In this document: positions 47,493 to 58,868 of the stretch, piece after piece
Layout of the letters: each line of letters opens with the position of its first letter
Position numbering within the stretch: position 1 is the stretch's first letter
NCBI GenBank assembly: GCA_023515745.1
Contig: JALECJ010000254.1
Coordinates: 744,001 to 808,000 of the forward strand
Length of the DNA: 64,000 bases
Source: Amoeboaphelidium protococcarum
Lineage: Eukaryota > Aphelidiomycota > Aphelidea
Reading direction: 5' to 3'
Program-made: the position numbers and the translations under genes
The notes under the pieces: generated by a model
The model's input: only the letters and a program-made list of their open reading frames with translations
Database searches by the model: none
What the model was told of the DNA's origin: nothing

Positions 47493-49270
47493 TCTGTTTA
47501 AATAAAATAACAATTTATCTTACAACAGGTCTCTTCGAACAACACAAAAGATTTGATGAAAGTGGCGATTTTTATCGATGGTGAAATAAAGCGCAATGCT
47601 CGTCGCCACTAACAAGGTAAATTATTAGGCACCCACAAAATGATCATATCTTTTCTGCTGACTCATAATCTATTCGCTGGTTGCTTTCAACTATATAATA
47701 CACAGCCATCTCAACATTAGAGTTGATGACCGTTTTTTGTAACAATACCAAATGAATAACACTTTGCTACACCTGACGCGATTTGTGAGACTGATAAACT
47801 GCACCTCTCAAGATCAGATTCGCTCCAAGATCCTATTACTGTAATTATGCTTATAGATTCAGCCTAAAATGCTTACTACAGGCGCGCAACTAGTTAAAGA
47901 AAGTACAGACCAGTAGTAAAATTACTACATTATCTAGTGAATTGCCGGCGCATGATTGATCACTTTACCAATGACACTTTGACAATTTGTGGAGAATCTT
48001 AAATCGTACGTTTTGTTTAAACGACGTTAAACTTTATAGAAATTTAAATTAACCACCCCAATAAAGTCTATTCGTTCATGATTTCATTTTTAATACTCGA
48101 GTCACGCCTCATTCGCTGCACTCCCAATAGCTAAAGACAGCCAGCAAGAATCATATCTCTTCTCAGTCTTCAGGCTTCGAAATTTTCGCGCCGACGCGGC
48201 CCTGCCAAGATTCTAATGATTGCGGTGTTTCTGTCTCGCAGGTAAAACAGGGAATAAACACGCAGACGATCAATACTTGCAGTCTTGTTGCTACGACCAG
48301 CGACATTTATCACTGGCTGACTTGGGACAGGGCATCGGAATGGACAAAGATTGGTAATTGCTCTTGTATCCAATCGGCTATTTAATCTCAAAGCGTAATA
48401 TTGGCCGGGAGGATTATCGCTCTACAACACAAACCCAACAGCAGATGAGTTTAATACGGATTCAGACCTTTGGCACGAAGCAATTTTCGTCCAATATAAG
48501 ACAGCCAATGTGTATCTGTTACTTCTTCATAAACTCCCATTATTCAACCACAAAATCCATATTTGTCAGCAAAATATCCCATCGATGTAACAGAATGATT
48601 GACAGTCGGATTTACGCCAAGATAATCCTGGTAATTCTACTCCTTGTACTTAACTAAACCCATTTTAGCTACTAATCTAGCCTTGCACTTGACTACCTCA
48701 CCCTGACTTCCCTTTTTATTTTGAAGACCCACTTACACTTAACAATATTACGTTCATGATTCGGCGTTTATCTCCATAAATTTAAGAGTTTACCAGACTC
48801 GAATCACTATTTAACTTACTGTCATTTAAAAACACCAATAATGCAGATGCGGCTAACTTTGGTGACTGATTAATTCATTCAATCAACATCATATGCTTAA
48901 ATTAACTCTCTTTATACTTTCTGAACTCTCTAGACAGATCTAAATTAGATCTCTGCAACCCAGTTCTGACAACATGCTCAGTCTCCGATGGTTTTCATTA
49001 ATATTTTAATCCACATTATCAGAGTTATAAACATCATGTAGCTCTTATTTATCAATCTCCGGACCACTATGCATCACAACCGCTTGTCCAACAACATCCA
49101 CTGAATAGAGACGTTTTATGACAAAGCATTGTAGAGAGAGAAACACTCAACGCAAGGAAATCATTCAAATTGATCAATCCGTCGCTGGCGTTCTTTCCTT
49201 CTTCTGATCAACTCTTAATAACTATCAATCGCTTCGTGAAGAAGAAACAGCAGAAGGAGAGAACGACGAA
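47493..49270. other. Gene-poor stretch holding a dead copia element
   Basis: About 1.8 kb with no intact gene. It holds the reverse transcriptase relic described at 48560-48815, and the flanking minus-strand frames (47880-48500 and 48830-49160) may be more of the same element but lack clear motifs. Its right end should contain the PET100 promoter, its left end the DUG3 promoter. I found no long terminal repeats by eye. Confidence 0.5.
48560..48815 (-). pseudogene. Ty1/copia reverse transcriptase relic
   Basis: In the minus orientation the sequence reads WRQTPNHERNIVKCKWVFKI, then after a one-base frame change GSQGEVVKCKARLVAKMGL, continuing VKYKEQNYQDYLGVN. This matches the start of copia reverse transcriptases, whose consensus is W-x-L-x-x-x-P-x-x-(R/K)-x-(I/V)-(V/I)-x-(C/S)-K-W-V-(F/Y)-K-x-K, followed by K-A-R-L-V-A-K-G-(F/Y)-x-Q. 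The frameshift, later TGA codons and absence of the YVDD catalytic block show it is dead. The copia family here evidently used the recoded UAR too, since TAA/TAG fall at Gln positions. Confidence 0.75.
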
Positions 49271-49639
49271 ATGACGAAAAGGACTGGATTAGAGATAATG
49301 AAGTTTGCCGTGTATGTGTTCTTACCCATTGGAGTGATGGCCATATCGTCGTCGCAATTTTTCTAGAATGAGTACGTGAAGCCGTACACTCTGTTCCCAT
49401 CTGCTCGCTCGTCCGTTGTCACTGTCGGTGCATCACAGAATGAAGACGGCTCACACAACCGTGCTCTGAATGAGGTTGATGATATGGAGTTGATGTCTAT
49501 GCCGTATCCAGTGGGTAATGAGACTAAAGAAGAGTGGATAGAAAGAATGGAACGCACAAAGCATATGCGATAAAGAGCTCAAGAGATTTATCACCGAAAG
49601 AAGGCTGAGTAGCAGTCTAATAAAGTCACTTCTGAATGA
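49271..49639 (+). CDS. PET100: Cytochrome c oxidase assembly protein Pet100
   Basis: A 122-residue protein starting GLEIMKFAVYVFLPIGVMAI (residues 6-25), the Pet100 signature in which a single membrane helix follows the conserved G-x-x-(L/I)-E-x-x-(K/R)-F. An acidic segment and a charged helical C terminus follow (EEWIERMERTKHMRQRAQEI). Pet100 is an inner-membrane chaperone of complex IV assembly. Length is normal (yeast 111). With COQ7 and OMS1 in the same window this supports an aerobic mitochondrion. Stop TGA at 49637. Confidence 0.8.
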
Positions 49640-49889
49640 ATGATTTTTTATTGATTATACTTTTGTATACTATGATTAACTAATTATAACTATTATTTCT
49701 GCTCTGGTAAAATATTTTTTACGTCATTTATAATAATGTTTAGTTTCTCACATAGCTTCGAGCTGTCACTAATCTAACGCGTTTTACCGTTTCACTTGCC
49801 AGTTTCCGTTTCACTCTTGTTATTAACGCTTGGCCTGTAGAGTTGACCTCAATTGTGAGATACTAACCAAGGGCTATTATCACTTCATT

Positions 49890-50423
49890 ATGAAACAGAA
49901 TTTGTAGTAATTAGAACGGCAGATACTTGAGTTATCTACCGCTGAAGACTTGATTCAGTTTCTATCGATTCAGCTTCCTGAGTTTTTAAACTCCACCACT
50001 TTGACTTCAGACAATAAATGGAAACTAATAAAAAAAGTGTCTGATAAAATCGTTGATATCAACAATAACTGTCAAAAAGAAAATTCAATGATGGAGTAGG
50101 ATTAGTTATTAGTTCCAATATCTGAAGAATGTAAAGTGAAAGTAACAACTTAGACTAAGTTGGCCATCAGTGCGAGCGAAACGTAGACTTAGGCCGGTTC
50201 AACTAAAGCATTCACTCCAGTAAAGTTAAATAAGAACAAGTAGGCGGAATTGGGCAGTGAGTATGCAATCAGTCCTGTCAGAAGGTCAATTAGACAGTTG
50301 GATAAGCTGACAATGATTGATGATCCCTGCAACAATGTCTAGTTGGTTTCAAGTGTGAAGGACTTGCTCAAGGAGTACAATTTCACATTCTCAGAAAACA
50401 AGGCTCTTAACTTTGAACAGTGA
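49890..50423 (+). CDS. Unknown protein with SPVRRS motif
   Basis: A 177-residue protein from ATG 49890 to TGA 50421. The N terminus is helical (MKQNLQQLERQILELSTAED), the middle is Thr/Gln-rich and of low complexity, and a C-terminal conserved-looking block reads EYAISPVRRSIRQLDKL, followed by LVSSVKDLLKEYNFTFSENK. An S/T-P-V-R-R-S block occurs in CKAP2-type spindle proteins and some fungal spindle or chromatin proteins, and it is a likely CDK site, but the resemblance is slight. No other domain is visible. Ten or so Gln codons are TAA/TAG. ACGCGT lies about 110 bp upstream. Confidence 0.6.
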
Positions 50424-50656
50424 TTAAATGTTACTTTCTGACCAGTGAATGATTATCTAAAGCCAGCTTTATTTTCTACTCATAGCTTTATCTTGTATTT
50501 ATTTCCCTGATGTTGTCTTCTCATAAACGCGAAAATTGTTTCATCACCGCTGTTCCTTTGATCAATTAGTCACCGACACGGAACGTCTTAACTCGCGGAA
50601 AATCACATCAGCCACTTAACTTCTTTTCAGTTCAACGCCTGAGCGCACCTGTTATT

Positions 50657-51802
50657 ATGGACTCTGTGCATTTATAGTAGTAAGAGCAAAACTTGCTACT
50701 CGTTAAACTTATTAAAGAATTGCGCCATGAAGCGAATAAGAAGAATGACCAGCTGCTGATTAAGAATTATCAATTGGCTGCTTAGTTGAATCGTTTGGAG
50801 CGGTAGCATGAATGTCAACTGGCTCTAATGGATTCTGAAGTGTAATAGCTAATGGCTTCTCTGGAGCTACTTAAAGTGGATGGTACTGAGGATAAGTAAT
50901 CGCTCATTAAGAACTTGGTGATGGAACTGAATCAGTACTCAACTTAGGCGTAGTAATCTACTGTTAGTGGGAACCATATCGATGGATCGACTCAAACCAA
51001 GACTGAATTGGTGAATTTTGACAAGATTACTTTGGCGATGGAGGCGAGCATAGTGAAGGAGCAGGCAATTAACAAGAATCTGCTTCAGTCTATATCTGCA
51101 TTGTAAAAAGAACATCGTGAACGGGAGAATTTGCAGCAGATGTAAATTAGCTCAATGTAAGAGAGTATTACATCGCTGTAGAATCAATTGCAAGACTCTG
51201 AGTAAAGTAACGCCAGACTTAGAGCTTATGTAAAGTAGATGTAATCACAGCAGGATGCAGCTTTGGTCATAAATCCTGCGAATGGAGATTATGACAGACT
51301 TCGCGGCTTGTAGCAATAGCTCGACAGTCAGATTGAGATTAATGAAAAGTTCAAGAAGATTCTCAAGTTCAACTCGTCGTGTCATGGAGATGGTGACAAG
51401 GAGTACAGGAAGCTTTTGGATCTTTATAATGAGTCTCTGAACCAGATTGAATAGTTGAAGCGTCAGAAGGGGCTGTATCTGGTTGAAAGCGTGCCATATT
51501 CTGGCAATAATGATGTAGGTAGTGACGGTGAGGATGATCATGATGATGTTGGCCCAGTGTCGGTCAGACATTAGGAGTATGTTAGACATCTGGCAGAGGA
51601 GCGAGATGCTTGGAAAGAGAATATAAGGCTACTAGAACAGGAGGTACTTCGTCTATCCTCTTTGCGCCAGGATATTGAGTATTGCGATCAGGCAACGTCA
51701 ACCGCGGATCTCTAACTAGACATCAATTATGACATCTGTCCGCACTGTGATAAGAAGGAGGAAATTTTAACCGTGTAAATATAATCAACATCATTCTATT
51801 GA
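50657..51802 (+). CDS. Coiled-coil protein, unknown
   Basis: A 381-residue protein, almost wholly alpha-helical coiled coil and very rich in Gln (most encoded by TAG/TAA). Heptad-like stretches: residues 8-85 (LLLVKLIKELRHEANKKNDQ), 130-200 (ALQKEHRERENLQQMQISSM) and 225-285 (LRGLQQQLDSQIEINEKFKK). An acidic patch (DVGSDGEDDHDD) precedes a last helix and a terminal C-x2-C pair (ICPHCDKKEE). Such layouts occur in spindle-pole, centrosomal and vesicle-tethering proteins; no specific family is recognised. The stop is TGA at 51800. The minus-strand frame at 51245-51589 is a shadow. Confidence 0.65.
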
Positions 51803-51864
51803 TTTAGTCTATTATCAACTCAACTCATATGTATATAAATACTTCTGTTATTCAGATAAAGCGA

Positions 51865-52539
51865 TCAGAACATCAGCATCAAAGCACCGGCTGCAATAGC
51901 GGACCATCCACCCAAAGCAATGATAGAGGCATCATTAGTGCTGGTGGAAGCCTCAGTGGTAGCAGGATCAGAGGTGGATACAGATTTCTCACCGTTAGCA
52001 GCAACACCACAAACTCTACCGCCATCCTTCAGAGTGATACAACCATTGTAGGATCCAGAGCCAGAGATTTGACCATCAGCGTACTTGCCGCTACCTTGAG
52101 CAGAACCCTCGACAGAGTTTCCGTCAAATGTACCGCGACCGGTGATTGAACCTTGAGTTTCGACAGTTTGAGCATCCTTATCATAGGTAGCACCACCGTG
52201 AGCAGCACCTTCAACACCGGCACCATGAGGACCAGTGACGCGACCGGAGACGGATCCAATGGCACTCTCATCCTACTTACCAGTACCGGTGATGGCACCG
52301 GCAGCATCAACGTGGCCAACAGGAGTCATGAAATCCAACTCAGCCTAACCATTGGCAGCGACATAGTTAATCTCAGAGACTGGAGGATTGTAGACACCGT
52401 TACCGACAATTGCACCAGTGGCGTTGGCCTGAACCATCTGATCACCGATAGATGCAGATCCAACATTGTTCAAAACAACAGCAGACGCGTTCAGAGTAAC
52501 GATAGTAGCCAGGACAGACAAGACGATTTTAGTTTGCAT
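51865..52539 (-). CDS. Small secreted GPI-type Ala/Gly/Ser-rich protein
   Basis: A 224-residue protein. Signal peptide MQTKIVLSVLATIVTLNASA, a body of short degenerate repeats rich in Gly, Ala, Thr and Ser (GSITGRGTFDGNSVEGSAQG, then GSGKYADGQISGSGSYNG), a Ser/Thr/Ala linker (STSDPATTEASTSTND) and a hydrophobic tail (IIALGGWSAIAAGALMLMF) as in GPI-anchored wall proteins. Only two cysteines lie near the end (CITLKDGGRVC). The repeat resembles glycine-rich beta-strand toroids seen in MORN-like or wall proteins, but no family is recognised. It probably sits at the cell surface. Codon use is more GC-rich than the neighbours, suggesting strong expression. Confidence 0.72.
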
Positions 52540-53013
52540 TTTTTAGTAGATTAGATATTACTTTTACTTTTACTTTTAAGGTATTCGATTTTGGTTAGAA
52601 AGAGAAAGATGGATAGCCATTAACGCCTTTTATAGTGCAAGCAATCCTATTAATAGTATCACCAAGAGCTTGAATTGGAAACTTGGCACTTGAAACAGTT
52701 TCCATTTAGACATCTTGATGTTCAAAATTAGAAAGCCTATATTTAGTAACACAAAGTGCTCATTTCGGAGAATATACTTGACTCAAAAAATAATGATAGC
52801 GGGTACTTTTAGGACGTTAATGATAGTGAATTTGCGTATTTCACCTTCCTCAATAGAGCAGCAGTCTCTGCTATGTATGGGGGAGACAATGGCCGGCAGG
52901 TCGAGCAAGAAGAAACTGCGAAGCGGCGCAGCAAAGTTTAAACTCTCCAACCATTCATCATCATCTATACCGAAAACCTATTAATTGATTGTAAAGGACA
53001 AGAAATAAGGGAG
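52540..53013. other. Divergent intergenic region with doubtful ORF
   Basis: About 475 bp between the GPI-protein gene (minus) and FOL1 (plus). A short ACTTTT tandem repeat lies at about 52560-52580. A plus-strand frame from about 52715 into FOL1 (with internal ATG 52889, product starting MAGRSSKKKLRSGAAKFKL) overlaps FOL1 out of frame and has no recognised family, so it is not called. Both promoters should lie here. Confidence 0.45.
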
Positions 53014-55338
53014 ATGCAAGACAAGATTACTGTAGAGAATTTGTAGGTGCGTAATATTATTGGCGTTGACACGTGGGAGAGAAGTAAGAGGCAGCCGATT
53101 CTGTTGACAATCACAGTGTACACAGATGTAAAAGATGCTGGCGCTCATGATCTGCTCAGCGATACCGTCAACTACGGGACACTGTCCAAGACTGTGATGG
53201 AGTTTAGCGGAGCGTCCACGTACAAATCCATAGAATCGCTTGCAGCTGGCATTTGTGTAAAGTGTTTCGACTCCTTCCCATCTGTAGGCAAGTTGACTGT
53301 TCGCGTTGAAAAGCCAAAGACTCTTTTACACGCCAAATCTGCCGGTGTTGTTATAACGCGTCTGAGGAGTGATGAAAGTTGGCTGAAAGGTTTGACTGAA
53401 GCACCGGCAACATATTTGGATCATATGAAGTCTGATTATGTGTTTGTGAATTCAATCGAGATTTCAGCTCTGGTTGGTGTTAATCCCTGGGAGCGTGAAT
53501 AGTAGTAGCGTGTTGCATGCTCGCTGAGATTCCGACCTCTACTGGGTCATGTCAACAAGGCGCATAACTTCAGGACGATTAGTCGCGTCGTGCAGCACTG
53601 TATTGAATAGTCCTCTTTCAAGACGGTGGAGGCACTGGCTACTGCTGTGGCAAGACTTTGTATTTTATAGTGCGGCGTAGATGAGATATTCGTTCGCATT
53701 GAAAAGCCTTCAGCTATACTGTTTGCTGATGCTGCTGTTATTGAAATACAGCGTTAGAGATCTGATTTTGCTCCTCAATTGAGTCATGATGTTAATGGTA
53801 ACACTTTGAGTACGGTGTTCATAGCCTTGGGATCTAACATTGGAGACAGAGCTGGTAATATCCATAGAGCTCTATCTCTCTTGACGGCAAACGGCGATGT
53901 AAAATTGATAACCACATCGTATATGTACGAAAGCGCGCCGTAGTATGTCGTGGATTAGGCTGCCTTTATAAATGCAGTGTGTAAAGTTGAGACCAGTCTG
54001 GATCCTGAGGCATTGCTTGGCTTTATAAAGCATATTGAGTCTGAGGTAGGGAGAACAGAAACATTTAGGTACGGGCCTAGAGTGATAGATTTGGACATTA
54101 TTCTTTATGACTAGCTAGTATTAGATGCACCCCAGCTGTAGATTCCTCATCCGAGATTGCATGAGCGAGAATTTGTACTCAGACCATTGTGTGATATTGA
54201 CCCTGATCTGTTACACCCAAAGCTATTTAAGTCTGTCAATCAGCTGCTTAATTCTGTATTAAAGAAGTCCCCAAGTTCTCTTGTGCAAGTCACTCCTGTT
54301 GGAAATGGAAGATTATTGAAACTTGGTTAGAAGACTTTGATGATGGGAATTCTGAATGTAACACCTGACTCTTTTTCAGATGGCGGACTCTACTATGATA
54401 CTGATGCTGATAAGAGCGGGTAGTAGCCTCTCTCAAAGCTATTATCTATATTGTCGACGGATTCTTTGGATGTTGAAAAGATTTTAGCGGCTCCGTTACT
54501 GTAGGTGGAGTCATTAAGTGGCAAGTTTCGAGACCATTTGAAGTAAGCTGTGCAGATAATGATTGACAATGACTGTGATATAGTTGATGTTGGTGGTTAT
54601 TCTACGCGCCCAGGTGCTGATGAAGTTTCTATAGTAGAAGAGTTACGGCGTGTTATTCCCGTTATTTAGTTGATCAAGTAAGAGTTTGGCGGCAAGATTC
54701 TGATTTCCGTAGATACATTCAAGTCGATTGTCGCATAATGTGCCGTGAAATGCGGTGCTGATATTGTGAATGATGTTACTGGTGGCAATGGGGATAAGGA
54801 TATGCTGAGTGCTGTATCAAAGCTCCAAGTTCCGTATGTGTTGATGCACTCAAGAGGCACACCTAAAACTATGATGCAGCTGACTGATTACTCACAATAC
54901 AAAAGTAATGAAGGTGATCTACCAGCTGTCGTCCGTGGTGTCGCTTTTGAATTGCTTCAGAGCGTCATTGCTGCAACGAATAACGGAATTTACCGTTGGA
55001 ATATTATCATAGATCCTGGTGTTGGATTTGCTAAAGATGCCGCGTAAAATATGGAGTTGATGAAGCATCTGAAAAGTCTGCGTACATGCCTATCGTCTGA
55101 TCAGCATTCGGTTGATGCTGCTATTCAAAGCTTGATCAAGTTTCCCATGCTCGTCGGATCATCTAGGAAGAGATTTATCAGTGCCATTACAGGTAAAGAG
55201 GGAGCACAGGCGCGTGTATGGGGCACATCAGCTACTTGTACAGTAGCCATCATGAATGGAGCGGACATTCTTCGCGTTCACGATGTCAAAGAGATGCACG
55301 ATGTGATCAAAGTCAGCGACTCCCTTTATCGTTAATGA
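53014..55338 (+). CDS. FOL1: Folate synthesis enzyme FOL1 (DHNA-DHNA-HPPK-DHPS)
   Basis: A 774-residue multidomain protein. Two dihydroneopterin aldolase modules come first: residues 1-125 (DKITVENLQVRNIIGVDTWE) and about 135-255 (VNSIEISALVGVNPWERE). HPPK follows (about 265-425: VFIALGSNIGDRAGNIHRAL, ending in the RVIDLDIILY metal and substrate block). The dihydropteroate synthase (about 440-774) has TLMMGILNVTPDSFSDGG, DIVDVGGYSTRPGADE, GADIVNDVTGGN, IIIDPGVGFAKD and GSSRKRFI. It makes dihydropteroate, the folate precursor, and is the target of sulfonamides. Two aldolase modules before HPPK-DHPS is the fungal arrangement (as in Pneumocystis Fas). All expected motifs are intact. Recoded Gln codons occur in every domain. 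Confidence 0.95.
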
Positions 55339-55447
55339 GAAGCACTGAGTGGCGTTAACTTAAGATGAAGCGACAATAAGGAAGGGGAATCTATGCATAA
55401 ACTCATACATAGTGACTGCATACTAGAGAAATAAAAAGTTGAAATCA

Positions 55448-55694
55448 TCAATCATCACGCTTATTACCACTCTCCCTCTTCTCCCTTGCCTCTCTCTCCA
55501 TTTAAATAAACTTGTCGTAATATTCTGCGGCCACTTTTCGCACATCTGGCACCTACAAGAGAACATTACTTTTGGAATACTTAGATTCAATTATCGAATT
55601 CACTTAAAGGGAGTTGTTATCTTACCTAATAATTTTAAGCTATATACACGCCACTAATTCCGCCAACGATAAATCCCCAAAAGAATCGACCCAT
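55448..55694 (-). CDS. STMP1: STMP1-like mitochondrial microprotein (57 residues)
   Basis: A two-exon microprotein: exon 1 55694-55626, a 73-nt intron (GTAAGA...CTTGTAG), exon 2 55552-55448. Exon 1 encodes MGRFFWGFIVGGISGVYIAQ followed by NYQ; exon 2 begins VPDVRKVAAEYYDKF. The block G-F-x-x-G-x-x-x-G-x-Y-x-A-Q-N-Y-x-(I/V)-P-(D/N) is the signature of STMP1 (small transmembrane protein 1, Mm47), an inner-membrane microprotein of about 47 residues tied to respiratory-chain function in animals. One Gln of AQNY is a TAA codon and the next is TAG. The charged tail (REAREKRESGNKRDD) is longer than in animals. It is invisible to standard gene calling because of the short length, the intron and the recoded codons. 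Confidence 0.75.
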
Positions 55695-56426
55695 TTTGTG
55701 TGCTTCGTAATTGCCAATTAAATTATATTGATCTTGAAAAGAAACGCGTTACTTTAAAGGGGAGGAATGAGTGGAGGCTCAACAAAGAATTTTGAATTGT
55801 AACAAATGATCAAGTTGAAATACGAGAGAGTTTGAGAGTTGAACACACAGCGGAATCCCAGTCAATTTAACGCGCCCAATCAATTGCTGCAACATTTCTT
55901 ACTCGCTATAGTTATACGCGACTTGGCGTTGTTTGAAACTAATCGATCAACAAAAATACGAGAAAGCAAATGTAAAATAGCTTTAGCAAACATAATATAA
56001 GTCTAATAGTAATTGAATTATTTATGTAAGCAGGATGCAGGATAATGTAATCAAATATATAAATTCCCGAATGGTCATATGACCGTATGCCAATTGTGTA
56101 GGCTCGATTGGATCACAAGATACGCGCCGCTCACTTGAATTCGGGCCAGCCAATCACAAATCGCCTCAAGTTGAATTTCTAAAGGGCGCTTCCGTGCGAT
56201 TCTAACGCATTCACATTCATTTACATTCTCTCTCACACGCAGTAAATATTTACATTCAATTGTCGGATCAATTTGATCACACGTACAAACAACAACATCA
56301 ACACAACAATCTGCAACGTGTGCTCTCCTCATCCCTTATCTCTCTATTATTGCACTCAATTATTTGCATTATTTGACACAACACAAGAAATCACTGGTAT
56401 CAAGTATTATCATCATTAATATCAAT
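55695..56426. other. Intergenic region, two divergent promoters
   Basis: About 730 bp between the STMP1-like gene (minus) and the eIF2-alpha kinase (plus). ACGCGT at about 55744 is 50 bp from the STMP1-like start. A minus-strand ATG-to-TGA frame (56332 to 56075, 85 codons, Cys-rich, starting MRRAHVADCCVDVVVCTCDQ) is complete but unsupported by any family. GC-balanced stretches alternate with AT runs. No RNA gene was found. Confidence 0.4.
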
Positions 56427-58868
56427 ATGGATTAGTAGTCACAACCAATTAAGAATAATGGTGCTGGTGTATAAAAATCGCAATTATCTCAGCTGAGTCT
56501 TCGTCTCAAGCAGGCATCACTCAATGCGATAACAAATGCTATTTAATCTAATAATGATAGTCCTAATGATGGCAGGGATAGTGACAATTTGGTGGCTTTC
56601 AAGTCTGTGCTTAGTGCGATCAAACACCCCATGGCGTTGTTCAGTGTCAGCTTCATGTGCTTGTTTTGCAATCAGGCGTTTGAACAGTACGTTGGCCTGA
56701 ATACTCCATTGACTGGTTCATTCTTGCATGATATATTTTAGGATATTGCACCTCAAGCTCTGGATTGTCTGGTCACCTCACAAGCTTAGCCTTCTACTAC
56801 TACCTCATCGTCTCAATCTGTGCCAGATTTAAGCCAATCGTCGCCTGTTTCAATTCGCGCCAAGCCCGTCGAGATCACAGGCGGTAGCGGTGCCAGCGGC
56901 TGTGGTGGTAACACTTCATCACGCGCCTCTATTAAACTGAACAATAATGGTAGTTATAAAAACAACAGTTTGGCGCGGAGGTAAAGCGATCAAGTTGCTG
57001 GTATCATGGCTGATGAAGAAAACAGTGGTTAAGCTCCTGTTGAACGTCAGTTCCAGGTTGAAGTTGACGGCGTTTACTCTGTGTTGAGTATTGTCAAAGC
57101 TGATCATTATTTTCTGGTGAACATTGAAGAAGACAAAAGTTACTCCCAAGATTGTCTCAAGGTCGCATCTGATCGTGGATCTCTTAGTCAGATCTCTAGT
57201 CCTCTATCCCAGTCTACGCCATCCTTGAGCCGTTACAAGAATGAGTTTACTGAGCTGGAATGTCTTGGTAAAGGTGCTTACGGCGTGGTCTACCGCGCGA
57301 TTAATCGCATTGATGGTATGGAATATGCTATAAAAAAGATCAAGTTGAAGACCTCTAGTGACCCAGCTAAACGCTTCTACTATGAAGATAAGCTCTTACG
57401 CGAGGTGCAAGCATTTGCTCGTATCTCTGACCATCCGAATGTATTGCGTTATTACTCTGCTTGGACTGAGTGTGCTCCCGTAGATTATGCTTTGTCTAAT
57501 CAACAAGTTGGTGATGCAGTTATGTCCAGTCATTTCTCTGATGAAGATGATGACTTTGGGTTTAATGCTGGTATGCCTCACGTAGATAGTGGTGATGGGG
57601 AATCTTTATTCTTCAACAGTTTTGTACCATCTTTGGTGGCATCGTCGTCCGCTTCATCGTCTAATTAGCATCGATAACTGTAATTGTCTAATTCTGCTCC
57701 GTAGTCCCGATTCAACAACAGATCTTATGGTAAGCTGTCTCAGGCACCCAAGATTCGTTCTCGTATGGCATCACATGATGTACCAGGAAGTATGAACTTG
57801 ATGTTGGAGCAGATTGATCGCCGCCCTTCTTGTCCTGCGTATGAAGACCACACTCGCAATAATCGCAGAAAGAAGCCCAAGATTGTCTCTACGCTGTATC
57901 TGTAGATGTAGCTGTGTAATTCCAAAGATTTGAGATGGTGGCTGAGTGCCCGAAATGCTCTAGTTGATGTTAACTAGTCCTTGTAGCAGCAGTAGTTAAT
58001 TGACGTGTTGAGCCTGTTCCGGTAGATTGTTGATGCTGTCCAGTATATTCACGCCAAAGGTTTTGTGCATCGTGATATTAAACCAGAGAATATCTTTGTG
58101 GAGAATAATACAGTTTATCTCAGTGATTTTGGACTAACCAAAGCGATTATTGGTGATGGTGCGTAGTAACAAGTATCTGCACATTAAAGAGGCTCTCTGG
58201 CAGGTAACAACATTCAGGATAAGGAAGGCACCTATATCTACATGGCGCCAAATTATAATGCCTAGAGTCCATCCACATTTATTGATATCTATGCTATGGG
58301 CGTGGTGTTTATTGAGTTGCTGAAGCCATTTAGAACTGGCATGGAACGAGCTGTTGTTCTAACTTAGGTGCGTAAAGGTATTCTACCTGATGATTTGAAA
58401 CGCAATTATCCTCAGTTGTTCACTTTGATCGAGAAAATGGTTACGCCTTCTAATGGCGAAAATTTGGATGCCGCTAATGTTCTGACGGAGATTGAGTAGC
58501 TTCTCCAGAGTATTAAATCACCATCACCTGCTCAAACACCATCTGTGGAGAAGTCACAACTGCTCAGGAGTAGCATCTCCTCTGTAACTGCTCGTCTCGG
58601 TCGCAGATGGTCTAGTAATGATTTTGTGCGCGAAAAGTTCTAATCTTCGCTGGATTAAAATACTAGTGGTAGTAACTATCACCATCATCACAATCCTGTA
58701 TTTGATATGGATCTTGCCGACAGCGGTATAGGTAGTAGTAATGGTGGTAGTGGAGGTGGTGGGCACCTGTAAGATCAATTGAAAAAGTTGTAAGATGAAG
58801 TGGCCCTCCTGAGAATGTAACTATAAGAAAAAGATAAACAGTTGAGTTCGCTCAAGGCTAATACTTGA
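56427..58868 (+). CDS. eIF2-alpha kinase (HRI/PEK type)
   Basis: An 813-residue protein kinase with a split catalytic domain: glycine loop [17 protein letters not shown] (about residue 281), YAIKKIKL, then [13 protein letters not shown], followed by a low-complexity insert of about 190 residues and the second lobe with [30 protein letters not shown] (about 547), LSDFGLTK (about 566) and [10 protein letters not shown]. The YYSAWTE block, the long insert between strands and the Leu-Cys-x-x-x-(D/T)-L-R-x-W-L block are hallmarks of eIF2-alpha kinases (GCN2, PERK, HRI, PKR). The 280-residue N terminus has no RWD, signal peptide or luminal domain, so HRI-like is most likely. It would inhibit initiation by phosphorylating eIF2-alpha under stress. 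A C-terminal coiled coil follows ([20 protein letters not shown]). Confidence 0.85.

Noticed and set aside
52029..52554. Thr/Ser-rich plus-strand frames opposite the GPI protein
   Set aside because: They are antisense shadows of the repeat-rich coding sequence, which has the signal peptide and GPI tail in the minus frame.
52715..53107. Plus-strand frame beginning near 52715 with basic product (MAGRSSKKKLRSGAAKFKL)
   Set aside because: Overlaps FOL1 out of frame, and a passing resemblance to ribosomal protein L38 did not hold beyond a few residues.
56075..56332. 85-codon Cys-rich minus-strand ORF
   Set aside because: Complete ATG-to-TGA frame but short, with no recognisable motif; expected by chance in a 730-bp gap with one stop codon.
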